A DNA stretch of 64,000 nt from Symbiodinium natans (taxonomy: Eukaryota; Sar; Dinophyceae; Suessiales; Symbiodiniaceae): the NCBI GenBank assembly GCA_905221605.1, contig CAJNDS010000543.1, positions 52,181-116,180 of the forward strand, read 5' to 3'. This document shows positions 13,101 to 24,500 of the stretch, piece after piece. The stretch's first letter is position 1. Each line of letters starts with the position of its first letter. The notes under the pieces are model-generated. The model was given only the letters and a program-made list of their open reading frames with translations, ran no database searches and was not told where the DNA came from. Both the position numbers and the translations under genes were made by a program.

Positions 13101-16100
13101 TCCTCGACTCTACTTCAAGCCGTTTTAAACCCTAAACCCTAAACCCTAAACCCTAAACCCCTGTGAAGGCGCACTGTGTAAGGGACCATGAGCCATACCT
13201 GCCTCAAGTATGCCGGACCTCAAGACTAGGGACCCGCTCCTTTCTTTTTATACGGTGAGGTCGGGGCTGGGAGGTGGGTTTAGGGTTTTGGGTTCAGGGT
13301 TTAGGGTTTAGGGTTTAGGGTTTTTTGGTTGAGGCCAGAGCTGTTTGAGGATTTGGGTGTTGGGGTCAGCAAGTTGGGGTGCCTTGGCTGGGATCCTCCT
13401 CGTTGCACAATCTCCAGCAACGGCTACATGACCTTCTTTACAACTGTAGCAATCGGGGCCTAGACCTATGTCACCTCAACCCTAAATCCTATCTTTGAAA
13501 CTGCGTGAAGCCCTAAACCCTAAACCCTGAACCCACACCCTAAACCCTAAACCCCTAAACCCCTAAACCCTAAACCCTGAACCCCAAACCCAAAACCCAA
13601 GTCCTATCAACCCTCAACCAGCGACCCAGCTGCGCCTTGACAACAGGCACCAGCCGTGTCATCCGGCTGCTGCGGGAAGACACCTGGGGTAATCTGCTGT
13701 GGGTTGGAGGGTTCTGGGTTTAGGGTTTAGGGTTTTGGGATGTTCCCCCTTATGCTAACAGTCCTTACCCCCCGCCCCCCCTAATATAATCCCTCTTGGG
13801 GACTGTCAGTATAAGGGGGAACATCCCCAAGTTCGGGTCGATGAAACCATGTGGGCATCACCCTAAGCCCTAGACCCTAGACTCGAAACCCGAAACCCTA
13901 AACCCTGAGGGACCCTTATGGGAAACCCAGCAGGATGACAAAGTTGATATATATATATATATATATATACATACATATATACAGATATATGCAAGTTACT
14001 ATATATATATATATATATGTTTTTTGTGTGGGGGGGGAGGGAGGGGGGAGGCAGGCAAGAGCTTCAGCCCGTGAAAAGGAGATCAATCTCATACTCCCAG
14101 CAGACGAACATCTAAAATACAACAGCTTTGCGCTCACAACACCTGGGTACTCCAAACGCGTCCGGCCGCGCGATCCAGGGTTTGTAGGGTTTAAGCTTAT
14201 AAAGCAAAGGAGTAACACCCCTTTCTAAGCAACACTTCGAAGAGGAAGCGCAACACGCATGGCAGGTTTAGGGTTTATGGGGTATAGGGTATAGGATATA
14301 GGGCTTATGGAGTCAGGTTTAGGGGACATATCACATGACACAACGAACAAGCAGTCGGCACACAGAAGCTCCAAGTCCAGAGGTTGAAGAACCACAACAG
14401 TGATGATCCAAACCCAAACAACCAAGACCAAAGAAATTAGGGTCTAGGGTTTAGGGTTTAGAGATTAGGTTTAGGGATTAGGGTTTAGGGATTAGGGTTA
14501 CGAAGACAACCCCGAATCCCCAAACCTTCATCTGATCCCAGACTAAACGGCCCAACAAACAACCGCCACGCACTGCCAGCGTGAACGCGCCAGCGCAATC
14601 GTAGCTGCAATAAAAACTTTTAGGGTTTAGGGATTTGATGTAGCCCAGGAACCATCTCATAATTAGGGCACCCTAGGTTTTTTTCGAGTCAAGGCAACCC
14701 GAAACCCTGAGCCGAACGCAGAAGTCTCCGAATCCTTCAGCCTTGCATCCGAAACTGGGTTTCTGGGGGTCTGGGTTTATAAACCCTAAATTCGCAATGC
14801 AAAGCCACGCTGGCTGCACCTGCGACAGCTCTTGCACAACGGGCTCTGGCTCTTCCGTTAGCGACTCCTCGGAAAAAGCCCCTAAGCCGGCAAGCTTTCC
14901 CTAACCCTAAACCCTAAACCCTAAACCCTAATCCTACACCCTAAACCCCAAACCCCAAACCCTAAACCCTAAACCCTAAACCCTAGAGGTCCGCAGAAGC
15001 TTTTTGAAAGTTCGAGCCCGCAACACGTTGGAGCAAGGGCTTTGTGGAGTTCATGGTCAGTTTGGTTGGCTGCCCTACTACAGTACCGGATTGTCCGGCA
15101 TACCTGGGAAGCTCACGACGTTTGTGTACGCAAATTCGTTGGGGCGAGGGGGTGGTGGGGGGGGGGAAAGAGAGCTTGCAAACATGGGACTCTATCTTGC
15201 ACCCCCCAAGGTTGTATCCTTGGGTTTTGGGGCCTAACTTTGAAGGTACCCTAAAAGAAGGGCTATATTACGAGTATATCTTAAACCCTTAATGCAAGGA
15301 AGAACAAAGGCAGGTCGGTCCTAAACCCAAAGCCCCTTAGTCCCATCTGATAGTAGCGTTAGCTCCAATGCCCACAACTCTAACCAAGCTTCAAACCTTC
15401 CAGCTGGGTTGCATGACAAGGGGGGTCGAGTGCTTCGAATGTAGGGTTCAGCCTTTGGGGATTCCGGGCCTAAACCCCTGCACCTGCAAGACCCTAGCCA
15501 CACTCCCCTTCACTGCCTCGGCCACCAGTGCGTTTGTCGGCGTGGCCGCCGGCGCGGCCTCACGTGGTTCCTCGCCAAGCAGGTCGGCTTAGGGTGTAAG
15601 GCTAGCCCTTGAGATGTCCCCCTGAGACTAACAGTCCTGAGTAGGGATCATAGTACCCCCTCTGACAATCGCGATTCAGGACTCTTAGTAGAATGGGGCC
15701 GGGGAACCTCCTAAGCTAGCCCTAAACCGAAGACCCTGTAAACCGTAAGGCTCAGGATCCAACATATACGCGCCCAAGGCCGAAACATGGGTTCCCCTTC
15801 TCCCCCCCTCTCTGCTACCCTCCCTTGGCTCCCCCCTTAAATAGCCTTGGCTCAAGTATCCCTAAATAGCCTTACTTATGGGGAGAACCTGGGGGGGGGG
15901 GGGGTAGTATAGAGAGGGGGAGAACCCATGAGCTTAGGAGTTTCGCGTCACAACGCTCGGTTTACCCCTGGAGAGTTAGCCTACACTGTACTACTTCACA
16001 GCACCTGAACCTAAACCCGAGACGGGCTCGAACTGTCCTTCTCCTCCTGACCTAAACCCTAGGACAAACCCGAAACAGCCAAAAGGAATTGAACAGCTAA

Positions 16101-19100
16101 ACATTAAAACCCTAAGCTGCTAAACCCTAAGCTTGAAAACCCTGAAAACGCAAAAGCCCTCCAAGCCAAAAAGCACAACAAATCCTAAACCCCCAATCCT
16201 AAAACCCTGAACCCTGAACCCGCGTTCTTCTCCAAAACCCTCCTCACCTGTGAAGCAGCGGCAACCGGAGCTCCTGCTGCCGCTGCAGTGTCGGGGTTTA
16301 GACTAGGGGGGTCAAGGGGGTCTAGGGTTTAGGGGTTTTGGGGCTACAGGGTTACACGGGTTTAGGTCTTAGGGTTTGGAGTAGTACTAGTAGCTTAGGG
16401 GGTTCGGGGGTTCCGGGGGTAGGCTAGGAGTTTGGGCCTTTGGGTTCGGACAAGTTACCTCTCGAGAGCTGAAGCCAGCCGGAGGCGCGTTGTTTTGCTC
16501 CACATGATGGCTCCTAAATCCGCGGACGATCCTTGTCATATTGGGGTGGTTCTCTAGATTAGGGTCCTCTTGAGGATCCTGTTTATTAGGAGGCCGTGTT
16601 CTAAAGGCAAGCAAACCCGAACTCACATTGTGTTTAGGAATTCAGGGCAGGATTTAGATCTGCGAATGTGTCCTTGGCAACACCTGGACCATGCTTTCCA
16701 CCAGCTCACAAGCTGCAGCTACTTGGAAGTTTAGGGTACTTCTTCGCCCGATACTAACTGTACTTATAACCCAACTATAACCATATTAGGGCACTTAAGG
16801 GGCTTATTAGTGGGTTCTAAGTGCAGTTATAACGGGTTAATAAGTACCATGACCCTCCACGTGAACCCTTTCTCCAGGAAAGCAGAGTTTGTCTCCGTCT
16901 GCACTTCGGGCACTCATGCCCTCATTCGCTTCTACAGGAACCGTTTCGGACTTTCAGCCTTTCGCCAAACCCCCTGAACCCTAAACCCTAAACCCGAGGT
17001 GCAGGGCTCCTGCATGTTTGGGAGTCCGCACGTCCGACAAGCCTCCCAGCTGCGCCTGTCAGGGCATGAAGCCTAGGATTTAGAGTTTAGGTTGAAGGTT
17101 AGGGTTTAGGGTGTGGGGTTAGGGTTTACGGTTTAGGGTTTGGGGTTTGGGGTTTAGGGTGTCGGGTTTGGGGTGTAAGTTGAAGGTTTAGGGTTTGGGG
17201 TTTGGGGTTTAGGTTGAAGGTTTAGAGTTTAGGGATTAGGGTTTGAGGTTTAGGGTTTGGGGTTTCGGGTTTTGGTTTAAGGTCTTATCCAACGAGCTGC
17301 CCCCATTCGTTGTTAGTACATTGGTTACCCGCATTAGTCCGCAGCCCCCCCCTGGGCCATGGAGCCAAAAAAAAGCCTGGAAAGTTTAGACCCTCAAGCT
17401 TCAAGGCTTCCCCGCAACCCTCGACCCCTACCTGTCCTACGTACAGGCCCCCCGTCCCGGCTTATAGAGGATGCCCGAAAATCCAGAATTCTTTGCGGGG
17501 GGAGGGGGGCCCTTGGATACTAAAGCGAGTGCAACCCCAAACCCTAAACCCTAAACCCTAAGAACCCTAAACCCTTAATCCTACATCGCCTGAAACTGCT
17601 GCCAGCGCTGCTGGAAGTTTTCCGGCTCCGGCTTGGAGACTGCGAGTTTAAAGGCTTAGGGTTGAGAGAGGTTTAGGGATTAGGGTTTGGGAGAGTTTGG
17701 AGGTTTGGGGTTTCGGATTTCAAGGTTTCAGGGCCTTGTGCGTTTCGGGCCTAGAGGGCTCCAGGTGGTTTTGCCGCTTGGAGGTTTAGGGCGTGGGGTT
17801 CGGATTCAAACGCTGAGGTGTTTTCTGGGTTTACAGAGTTCAAGGTCGTTGAGTTCAGGAGTTGGGGCGTAAGGAGTTTCTGCCCTTGAAGTGTTTCTTG
17901 CGTCTGTCTGTTAGGTATTGGTAGGGTTCTCGTAGGTTTTGGAGATCTACAGTTGCGGTGTAAAGGGTTCCGAGCATCGTAGATTTCGTGTTGGGGTGTC
18001 CTGAACGCTGTAACCTCAAGCCTGGACACTAAACCGGTGGAAGGTTCTTTTTCGACAGGTTTGGCTTAGGTTTGGGTTTAGGGTTTATTTCAGGTCTTCA
18101 GGGTTTAGGGTGAAAGGTTTACAGTTTAGAGATCAAAAACCCAGTTCGAGACACACCCAGCCCTAGACACCAAACCGCACCCAAACACTAAACCCTAACC
18201 CTAAACCCTAAACCCAAGACGACAAACCCAAACCCGAAAACCCTTAAAACCCTGAAACAACCAAAACACTGTAAACCCTTTACCCCCTATAAACCCTACA
18301 AAACCCTAAACCCTATAGTTGAACCCGAAATCCTAAACCCTGAACCATAAACCCTAAACCCTAAACCCTACACCCTAGCCCTAAACCCTAAACACCCAAA
18401 CCCTAAACCAAACGAACAATGCGGCACCTGCGGGAAGTGAGGAAGCCAGGGCGCGGAGGACATCAGCCTGGCCCAGGAGTGGCTTCTTCCAGGGAGGGTT
18501 TGGGTTTTAGGTTTTAGGGTTTAGGGTTTAGGGTTTAGGGTTTACGGTTTAGGGTTTAGGGTTTAGGGTTTAGGGTTTAGGGTTTAGGTTTATGGTTTAA
18601 GGTTTAGGGCTTAGGGTTTAAGGTTTAGGGTTTATAGGGTTTAGTGTTTAGGGTTTAGGGTTTAAGGTTAGGGGGGGTTAGGGCTTAGGGTCTAGGGCTT
18701 CGGGGCTTAGGTGTGTAAGGCTTTTGGGGTTTTGGGTTACACTGACCCTGAAACAAAAGGACCTCTACATCCTCTGCGCCTTTACGGGAGCGCTTTGACA
18801 CCTGAGCCCAATCTTGAGGACCTCCTGGCCTGTCGCACATCTCTCAGGCTCTCTGTATTATGGTCGAAACAGGGTTTATAGGGTTTAGGGTTAAGGGTTA
18901 GGGTTCACAGAGAATGGCTTGGGATTTGCGATTTAACTGGTGTGCAAACGGTTTAGGGGACAGACATAGCCCGGGGAACATGTCGCTCTAGGGTTCCAAT
19001 CGGTCCATGCAGTCCAAAAAAACTCGCAGCCCCTTGCACGTGAGTCCTCACCAATGGCATGCAGCCACTATTCAACAAGTATGTTGCTTGACATTGCAGT

Positions 19101-20922
19101 ATTATGAACACTTCGCTCCAGAACGGAGGCGCGCATTGCTCTTTTGTCGACCGTACCAAGTCCAGCTTGCCATGAACATGAAGACGTTCCTTGCATGTTC
19201 ATGTCTCTTGTCCGGGCCAAGACCGATCCATCAGCATTGAGATGACGAATCGGTCCAGGCAGAACATCAAAAACCAAGACCACAGGAAACTCCAACTGCA
19301 TTGCCGGAAGAAACCCAGCAGGCTCAAGTGCTCTCAGAACTCGAAGCGTCAAGAGGGCGGACATCCACCATGTCACCAACCCATGGTGGCTTCCACACCG
19401 AAATCGCCCAGTCAAGGAGCCTGAGGAGAACTGAGTTAAAGTAAAGGGTTCTCTCATCCTCAACATCCTCAACGTTCAACACTGAGATGCATGCCACAAG
19501 AATTCTAGGGGTGTTGCGATGGTTGCTGCTGGATTCGCAGGGCGGGAAGGAGGGGGGGGGATTGGGGGGGGCGAATTCTAACGCTACGGGACACACGCGG
19601 CAGTTCAACAGGGGGAATGGCACTGCGCAAGCTAAGCCGCAAATGCCGAAGTGAAGGCAAGAAGCTGCCGCCGAAGTCAGACGCCGGATGGGCATGTTCA
19701 GCTGCGGTTGGGTGGCCTCTTCTGTGTTCGTGCTTAAGGCGCTTTTCTCTCAGTTCGGTTTGGGGGACAGAGATGACATGCAGACCTGTAAGCACACGGG
19801 CAGAATTGTCACACATCCCGTAGCTGCAAGCATGCAACAAAGAAAGTCCAAGCCCACAGCTCTTGAACTTTCGGGGTTGGTGGGTAGTGCCGATTCCCCC
19901 TATAAACGTCGAAACATGAACACACCCCGGAATCAAAACTCAGATTAAATCGGGCGCATGCAACACGCCTCGAGATGCTGACGTGGGAGGGCATCGATCA
20001 TCTGGCGTCGTTGCGGTAAAGTTGCGAGCTGACAGGTTTAAGGATTGGGGTGAAGGCTAGGGTCCCAAAGCCGCTAGGCGTAAGTAAACACAAAACCCAA
20101 ACTTATAAAACAATAGACCAAAACCCTAAACCCTTATACATCCCAAACGCCTGAACGGGTGGATCTTCTCCCAACTTGGAGAACATCGGTACAAGTACCC
20201 TGTCTGCTGTCGCAGGCTGATATGTGAGCAGGGTTTATAGGGTTTAGGGGTTGGGTTTTGGGTTTAGGGTTTAGGATTTAGGGTTTAGAGTTTAGGATTT
20301 AGGGTTTGGGGTTTAGGGCTTAGGGAAACAGGTTTAGGGATGCAGTGTGCTGCGCAAAACAGAACAAGCCCAAGAGAAGACCTAAGCCACAGGCAGACGG
20401 CCTGCATCCCCGGCAGCATGCCCGGCTCGGCAATCTGCCTTAGGATTCTGTAGGGTTTAGGGTTTAGGGTTTAGGGTCTAGGGTCTAGGGCTTAGGGTTT
20501 AGGGTTTAGGGTTTGGGGTTTGGGTTTAGGGTTTAGCGTTTAGGGCACTCCCCTCCAAAAACTCACTTGTCTTCAACCTCAAAGGCACGTTCAAGGACTC
20601 CAAATATTGCAACAACTCGCACCAACGCTGACCTCACGTGCAGTTTGCTCAGCTTGACCTGCAGCTTGCTTTTCCTACAGCCAAAGGGGGGGGGACCTAG
20701 GGGAGGTTTGGCCTCGGCTTTGCCATGCCTTTTGTGAGAGTTGCAGGTCGGCCCTAAACCCTAAACCCTAAACCCTAAACCCTAAACCCTAAACCCTAAA
20801 CCCTTACATGGTTTGTTTTAGCATGGCCTGGTGCGGACAGGGTGCCCCATCCAGGGAACTCCCAATTCGTAAGTCTCCGTCGCGGCATAGGTTCCCTCCT
20901 CCTCAGGGACAGGCTGTCTCAT
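768..20922 (-). CDS. gene A: hand-built gene of at least 31 exons, 3' end not resolved
   Basis: Exons: 20922-20828, 20674-20567, 20438-20382, 20216-20151, 18840-18802, 18485-18428, 17639-17590, 17055-16994, 16282-16248, 15570-15514, 15069-15001, 14867-14820, 13683-13619, 13218-13199, 12198-12110, 11294-11220, 11053-11000, 10271-10209, 9946-9879, 8128-8052, 7471-7421, 6817-6740, 6464-6384, 5693-5632, 4731-4658, 4412-4369, 4197-4133, 3205-3158, 2733-2659, 1805-1767, 827-768 (644 codons, phase-consistent). The ATG at 20922 follows in-frame TGA and TAG and directly abuts CTCAG, a plausible spliced-leader acceptor. Exons 2-4 are the most convincing (VRVVAIFGVLERAFEVEDK; LRQQTGYLYRCSPSWEKIH). Exons 15-16 (GPGDVIGAVACLAP, then TALAGEGCEVLV) resemble the second half of a cyclic-nucleotide-binding domain. 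Exons 1, 4, 7, 11, 15 and 21 need GC donors. Six donors are the GT of GTTTAGGG. Some exons could be misframed; the 20-nt exon 14 is weakest. Confidence 0.42.
950..1030. mobile_element. short element shared with 7030-7130
   Basis: AGTGTACGCTCTCAGTTCTATAGG...TCCTCAAAAGTGTAATGTGCACTCATTCAGC closely parallels AGTGTACATGTTCAGTCCCATAGG...TCCCAAAAAGTGTAAAGTGTACTCACTCAAC at 7030-7130. Confidence 0.7.
1391..1490. mobile_element. hairpin family 1 (GGGATGTTCC ends), copy 1
   Basis: About 100 bp whose ends GGGATGTTCC...CTAACAGTCCTT are mirrored by AAGGACTGTTAGTA...GGAACATCCC. Non-coding, foldback. Other copies at 8519, 13737 and 15611. Confidence 0.85.
1617..1690. mobile_element. hairpin family 5 (GTTCTTAAGCAAA end) copy
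   Basis: TTCTTGAAACATGTCACTGTAGGGATTGTTATTCAG...GGGTTCTTAAGCAAAC. Related copies at 8990, 12566, 53876, 58196, 58893 and 63180. Confidence 0.65.
2094..2446. repeat. ACTGGGCAAGGTCATTTTT minisatellite
   Basis: About 18 tandem units of 16-21 bp, each containing GGGCAAGG with a T run of variable length. It lies in the intron between gene A exons 29 and 30. Long ORFs across it are artefacts. Confidence 0.95.
3844..3945. mobile_element. hairpin family 3 (CATGGGTAGTT ends), copy 1
   Basis: TTCATGGGTAGTTAGAAGTAGGG mirrored by AAACTACCCATGAA. Confidence 0.85.
3966..4075. repeat. TATATG/TA microsatellite
   Basis: About 110 bp of TATATG and TA repeat; a second TA/TATACA tract lies at 4268-4330. Both are in the intron between gene A exons 27 and 28 or next to exon 27. 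Confidence 0.95.
5471..5592. repeat. CCCTAAA array left of gene A exon 24
   Basis: About 17 near-perfect heptamers; read on the minus strand it lies near the 5' end of the intron after exon 24. The partner TTTAGGG array on the other side of the exon is 5705-5803. Confidence 0.95.
5824..5930. mobile_element. hairpin family 2 (AGGGTCCATGTACC ends), copy 1
   Basis: Ends AAGGGTCCATGTACCCATA and TATGGGTATGTGGGCCCTT, with an inner TTCCTATGCAGTAGCTGTAGGGCCC. Further copies at 27902, 28057, 29250, 34025, 46590, 51230 and 51485. Confidence 0.85.
7030..7130. mobile_element. second copy of the AGTGTAC element
   Basis: See 950-1030. The terminal AGTGTAC/GTACTC motifs are inverted. Confidence 0.65.
8519..8617. 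mobile_element. hairpin family 1, degraded copy
   Basis: Left end CCCCCTTATACTAACAGTCCTTA matches the family; the right arm is decayed. Confidence 0.6.
10086..10188. repeat. CTCTTT/CT pyrimidine tract
   Basis: About 100 bp of TCTCTCTTTCTCT-type repeat between gene A exons 18 and 19. Confidence 0.95.
11306..11450. repeat. long TTTAGGG array upstream of gene A exon 16
   Basis: About 20 heptamers, among the longest near-perfect arrays in the window; it forms the 3' end of the intron before exon 16. The opposite CCCTAAA array at 11162-11221 starts the next intron. Confidence 0.95.
11884..12110. repeat. CCCCAAAA/CCCTAAAA mixed array
   Basis: Octamers CCCCAAAA and CCCTAAAA alternate for about 225 bp. 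The TTTTGGGG form equals the telomere repeat of some spirotrich ciliates, but here it is best read as drift of the local heptamer with array expansion. Confidence 0.93.
12566..12660. mobile_element. hairpin family 5 copy
   Basis: AAGAGCCCCCCCAAAAAAAG...GGGGTTCTTAAGCGAACAAAG. Confidence 0.65.
12905..13015. mobile_element. hairpin family 9 (GGGCCCAT arms), copy 1
   Basis: TGGTCCCTTCATATGGGCCCC...TTAAGGGCCCATACATCAGAACCC...AAGGGACCA; a related block is at 59404-59575. Confidence 0.6.
13737..13829. mobile_element. hairpin family 1, copy 3
   Basis: GGGATGTTCCCCCTTATGC... is mirrored by ...CAGTATAAGGGGGAACATCCC; arms of about 30 bp are nearly perfect. Confidence 0.85.
15611..15712. mobile_element. 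hairpin family 1, diverged copy
   Basis: GATGTCCCCCTGAGACTAACAGTCCT on the left and AGGACTCTTAGTAGAATGGGG on the right keep the foldback design. Confidence 0.6.
16741..16858. mobile_element. hairpin family 4 (ACTAACTGTAC...GTGCAGTTA), copy 1
   Basis: ATACTAACTGTACTTATAACCC with inverted partner GTGCAGTTATAACGGG, a central GGGCACTTAAGGGGC, and the terminal TAATAAGTACCATGACCCTCC. Confidence 0.8.
19068..19936 (-). pseudogene. degenerate coding-like sequence inside gene A intron 4
   Basis: An ~870-bp block free of telomere repeats. Overlapping minus frames each look protein-like in part, such as ERTLYFNSVLLRLLDWAISV, LEFPVVLVFDVLPGPIRHLN and SSCSWQAGLGTVDKRAM, and switch frame near 19440-19330. 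This suggests a decayed inserted copy rather than an active exon. Source unknown. Confidence 0.35.
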
Positions 20923-21002
20923 CTGAGTCTATCAAGCTGTAGGGGGTCCGGTCTTCAAAGGTCTTAGGCTGTGGGCTTGTTAGGGTTTAGGGCCCGCAAA
21001 CC

Positions 21003-21544
21003 TTAGCTGGACGGACTGGCTCCTGAAAGCGGTCTAATTTGCATCGGAATGCTGGCTGGCAACTGGTTAGCAAACACGTCGAAAGAGCAGTTGCCCTGAC
21101 GAGGGCGCATGTTTTCGGTCTCCAAAGTGCACAAGATGCGATCTGCAGATATGTTTCCCTTCAGCAGCACCACTTTGTGCTTCGTAGCAAAACGGTACCC
21201 CGCAGTGTTCGACGGAATGCGCCACTTCAAGCATCCAGCAGGTGTCGACACATTGAGCACCTGGCCGCCGTCTTGTTGAAAGCCAGCCACATCCTTGGGG
21301 ACGCAACGAACCCTAAAAGTGGGGTCATACACCTGCTATACTACTACAATCCCTGTTAAGGTGTTTGGACCATAAACCCTTCTAGGGTCCATTTAAGGGT
21401 CAATCTTCACGACCTGGTGCTGCCGACTGCCGGAAGTGAACGCTTCGGCGTAATAAAGGGCCACTGCAGGATCCGTCGTCGTGTGGATGAACTGGTTGTT
21501 CTTGGCCTCCCTTGAGCCCTTTTCGACAGCATCCGACACCGACC
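21003..21544 (-). CDS. last two exons of gene B, ART-like region with hairpin intron
   Basis: The strongest part of gene B. An open frame with GC-rich third positions runs from acceptor CACCCAG at 21545 to 21414, and a second from 21293 to the TAA at 21003. Between them is a 120-bp insertion (21413-21294) with stops in frame, bounded by CAG|GTCG and CCCCAAG|GAT in phase 0. The insertion carries the inverted ends of the GGTCCAT hairpin family, so it is either an intron made by that element or an element interrupting the gene. The protein ends LSGASPSS. The ADP-ribosyltransferase resemblance is by eye only. Confidence 0.55.
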
Positions 21545-24500
21545 CTGGGTGTTGGCATAAACAAACCCCCTAAACCCTAAACCCTAAACCCTCAACCCTA
21601 AACCCTGAATCCTAAACCCTAAACCCTAAAGCCCTATACACCCCAAACTCAAAGCACAGCTCATCATGAAAAAACGTGCTGGAAACCTTGAAGCACACCC
21701 TCAGCCGCAGCAGACCTCCATGACACAGCATCAGCGGCGAATAACGAGAATGGCCCGCTAACCCCGCTCGCTGGTTGCCTCTAAAAATAGTGTACGTAGC
21801 CCGTGACACAGCTGTGACTAGCGATCACGCGCTATCGCGCATCGCTAATCACGGCTGTATCGAGCTATATAACGGAATACTTGAGAAGAGATGGGTAACC
21901 GCAAAACTGCAAAACTCTCTTTAGAAAGCCGGCTTCTCCAAAGGTCGAATTCGGTCAAGATTCCAGACGCTAAGTGCGGAAACCTTCGTTCCAAATTCGA
22001 GTACAAGATGTGACATTGCAGCTATCATCCACATCGCATGCATAGCAGCCATGTATTTATTGCCGAGGAGCACTGAGCGCCAGGATGACGTGCTTGCAGG
22101 CCACGCGTAGCATCTTCTCCGAATCGAAGAGCACGGTACACGACTGGTGGCTCTTCCTGGATAGCTGTGGCGTTGGCAGTTCCGGGAAGTTGCCTGACCC
22201 CATGAAACCGCATGGCCAGTATCACTTCTGGCGCTCAGGCTTGGGCCTGAGAAAGAACTACGCTACGCACATTTCGGTTCCCCAGGCGAGCCTGTGTGCC
22301 CATGTGGCGCGTGTGGCCTGCACCTCCCTGAATCCGCGTGTAGCCGCCTTGCGCATGAAGTCCGTGCATTGCTGGCCCCTGCAGCATGTACTTTTCTGTG
22401 ACTCTCTTCTCTTCCACTTCTACTCTAAAAAGAGCCAAATGTTGCCGGGATGTACCTTGAACCATCAAGTTTTGCACTTACATAGAAACCGATGCCGACG
22501 CAGAATCAGGCTCAGCCTTACACGAGACTAAACCCTACACCCAAAAACAAACGAAACATGACAGACGCTGAGCCTTAGAGTTCTCTGCCCTCCGAAACTT
22601 CTGAAAGCCTAGAAAGCCTGAGCCCTCTACACCTGCTGACCCAAGATACCACTTACCTAAGCCAGGCATGTTTCGAGCCTCAGGACCTCGATCGCTTGCT
22701 GAGCATCTCAGTTTGCAGGGGTCCAAACCGTAAACCCTAAACCCTGAACCCTGAACCCTTCACCCTAAACCCTAAACCCCGAGTGTCGGATCTCGAAGTT
22801 GGCATATTCAGTACAGGTTTCATTCTTCCGGGGATGCAGGTCTCCAACCAAAACATGCGAGCAGCGCCACCGGACGAAGCAGCCTAGAGCGAGCAGGGTT
22901 TAGGGTTTGGGGTTTAGGGCTTAGGGCTTAATTAGGGTTTAGGGTTTAGGACAAGCTTTCGGTGCTAGTTGAAGGCTTCAAGTTTAGGGGTATTGAGTTT
23001 AGGAAATATGTTCGACTCCCCCCCGCATCCCATGCACGCCCTCCCCCCCAACCCTAAACCCTGTGCCCTAAACCCTTACCCCTAAACCCCTAAACCCCTA
23101 AACCCCTAAACCCATAAACCCCTAAACCCCTAAACCCATAAACCCCTAAACCCCTAAACTCCAAAACTCCAAAACCCCTAAACCCTATGAGCCTAAGCCC
23201 GAAGCCCTAAACCAACCATGAACTGCAGTCTGCACAGTGACTGTAGAAAGGCGAGGCCGTGCCCCACGCAAGCACACCTAAGACCTAAACCCTCCGAAGT
23301 TTAAGGCTTAAAACCCCATAAACCCTAAACCCTAAACCCTCAACCCTCAACCCTTCTGCCAAGGCACCGATCATCCCTCCGAAGTGCTTCATGCGGCGTC
23401 CTCGGAAGTGGTGCTGAGAGATTCCCAAAGAGCACAATACCCCTTAAATGTTAGGGTTTAGGGTTTAGGGTTTAGGGCTTAGGGCTTAGGGTTCAGGAAT
23501 ATACCTCAAACCACATTCACGTAATAGAAGGTATATTCGTGATAAAAAAAGGGGGAAAAGGGCTATTGGGCCCTCTGGGTTACAGGAACTAATTTCAGGG
23601 CTTCTAGAGGGTTTAGGGTTGAGGATTTAGGGCTTGTAGGTTTCGGGGGGTTTTTGGGTGTGTGGGGGGGGGGGGGGGGGGGTTTGGGTGGGGCTGGCGA
23701 ATGGGGCTTGTAGGGATTCTGGTGCTTAAAAGGTTTAATAAGCTTTCTGGGTGGGGTGGGGTTGTAGGATTTAGCGCGTACCTAAGCCGGGAAACACCAA
23801 GGGAAACAAAGACTCCACAGGATATCCTATAGGGATTATATGGCTTCTTTGGGCTTGCAAGCTTCTAAAGTGGGGGGTTTAGGGTTTAGGGTTTAAGGGT
23901 TAAGGGTTAAGGGTTTAGGGGTTTACCCCAAAACCCCAAACCCCAAAACCCCAAAACTCTTTCTAGGGGCTACAGGGGCTCAGCTACACAAGGCATGCCG
24001 AGCCCTGCGCACAGTGCACACGGGCCGCGCGTCGGGGCCGGGCTTCTCTTTGGCTTGCGGCTTCGACCTGTCACTTTGGGTTAGGGTTTAGGGTTCAGGG
24101 TTCAGGGTTCAGGGTTCAGGGTTCAGGGTTTAGGGTTTAAGGTTTAGGGTTTATAGGGTTTAGGGTTTCGGGTTTAGGGTTTGAAGGTGTTTAGGGTCTG
24201 GCCTGTGGGAAACAGGCCTGTCGCTACCCCCTGGGCTTTAAACATTGTCCCTATAACCCTATGGCTCTCAAAAGCACACCTTACACCCGCATCTACATCC
24301 ACCAAGGAATCCAAACACTCCTCAGCCCCGTAATGCTCCTTAACATGAACCTAAGCCCCTAGACCTTCAACCCTCAACCCCTAACCCTTCGACCTAAAAC
24401 CGCAAAATAATACCTAAAGCCCTCACAGCTTCCCTAAACCTCTATAAGCCTGAAGGCCCCAAAACCCTAAAACGCCCTAAAGCCCTTATAGCTTCACCAA

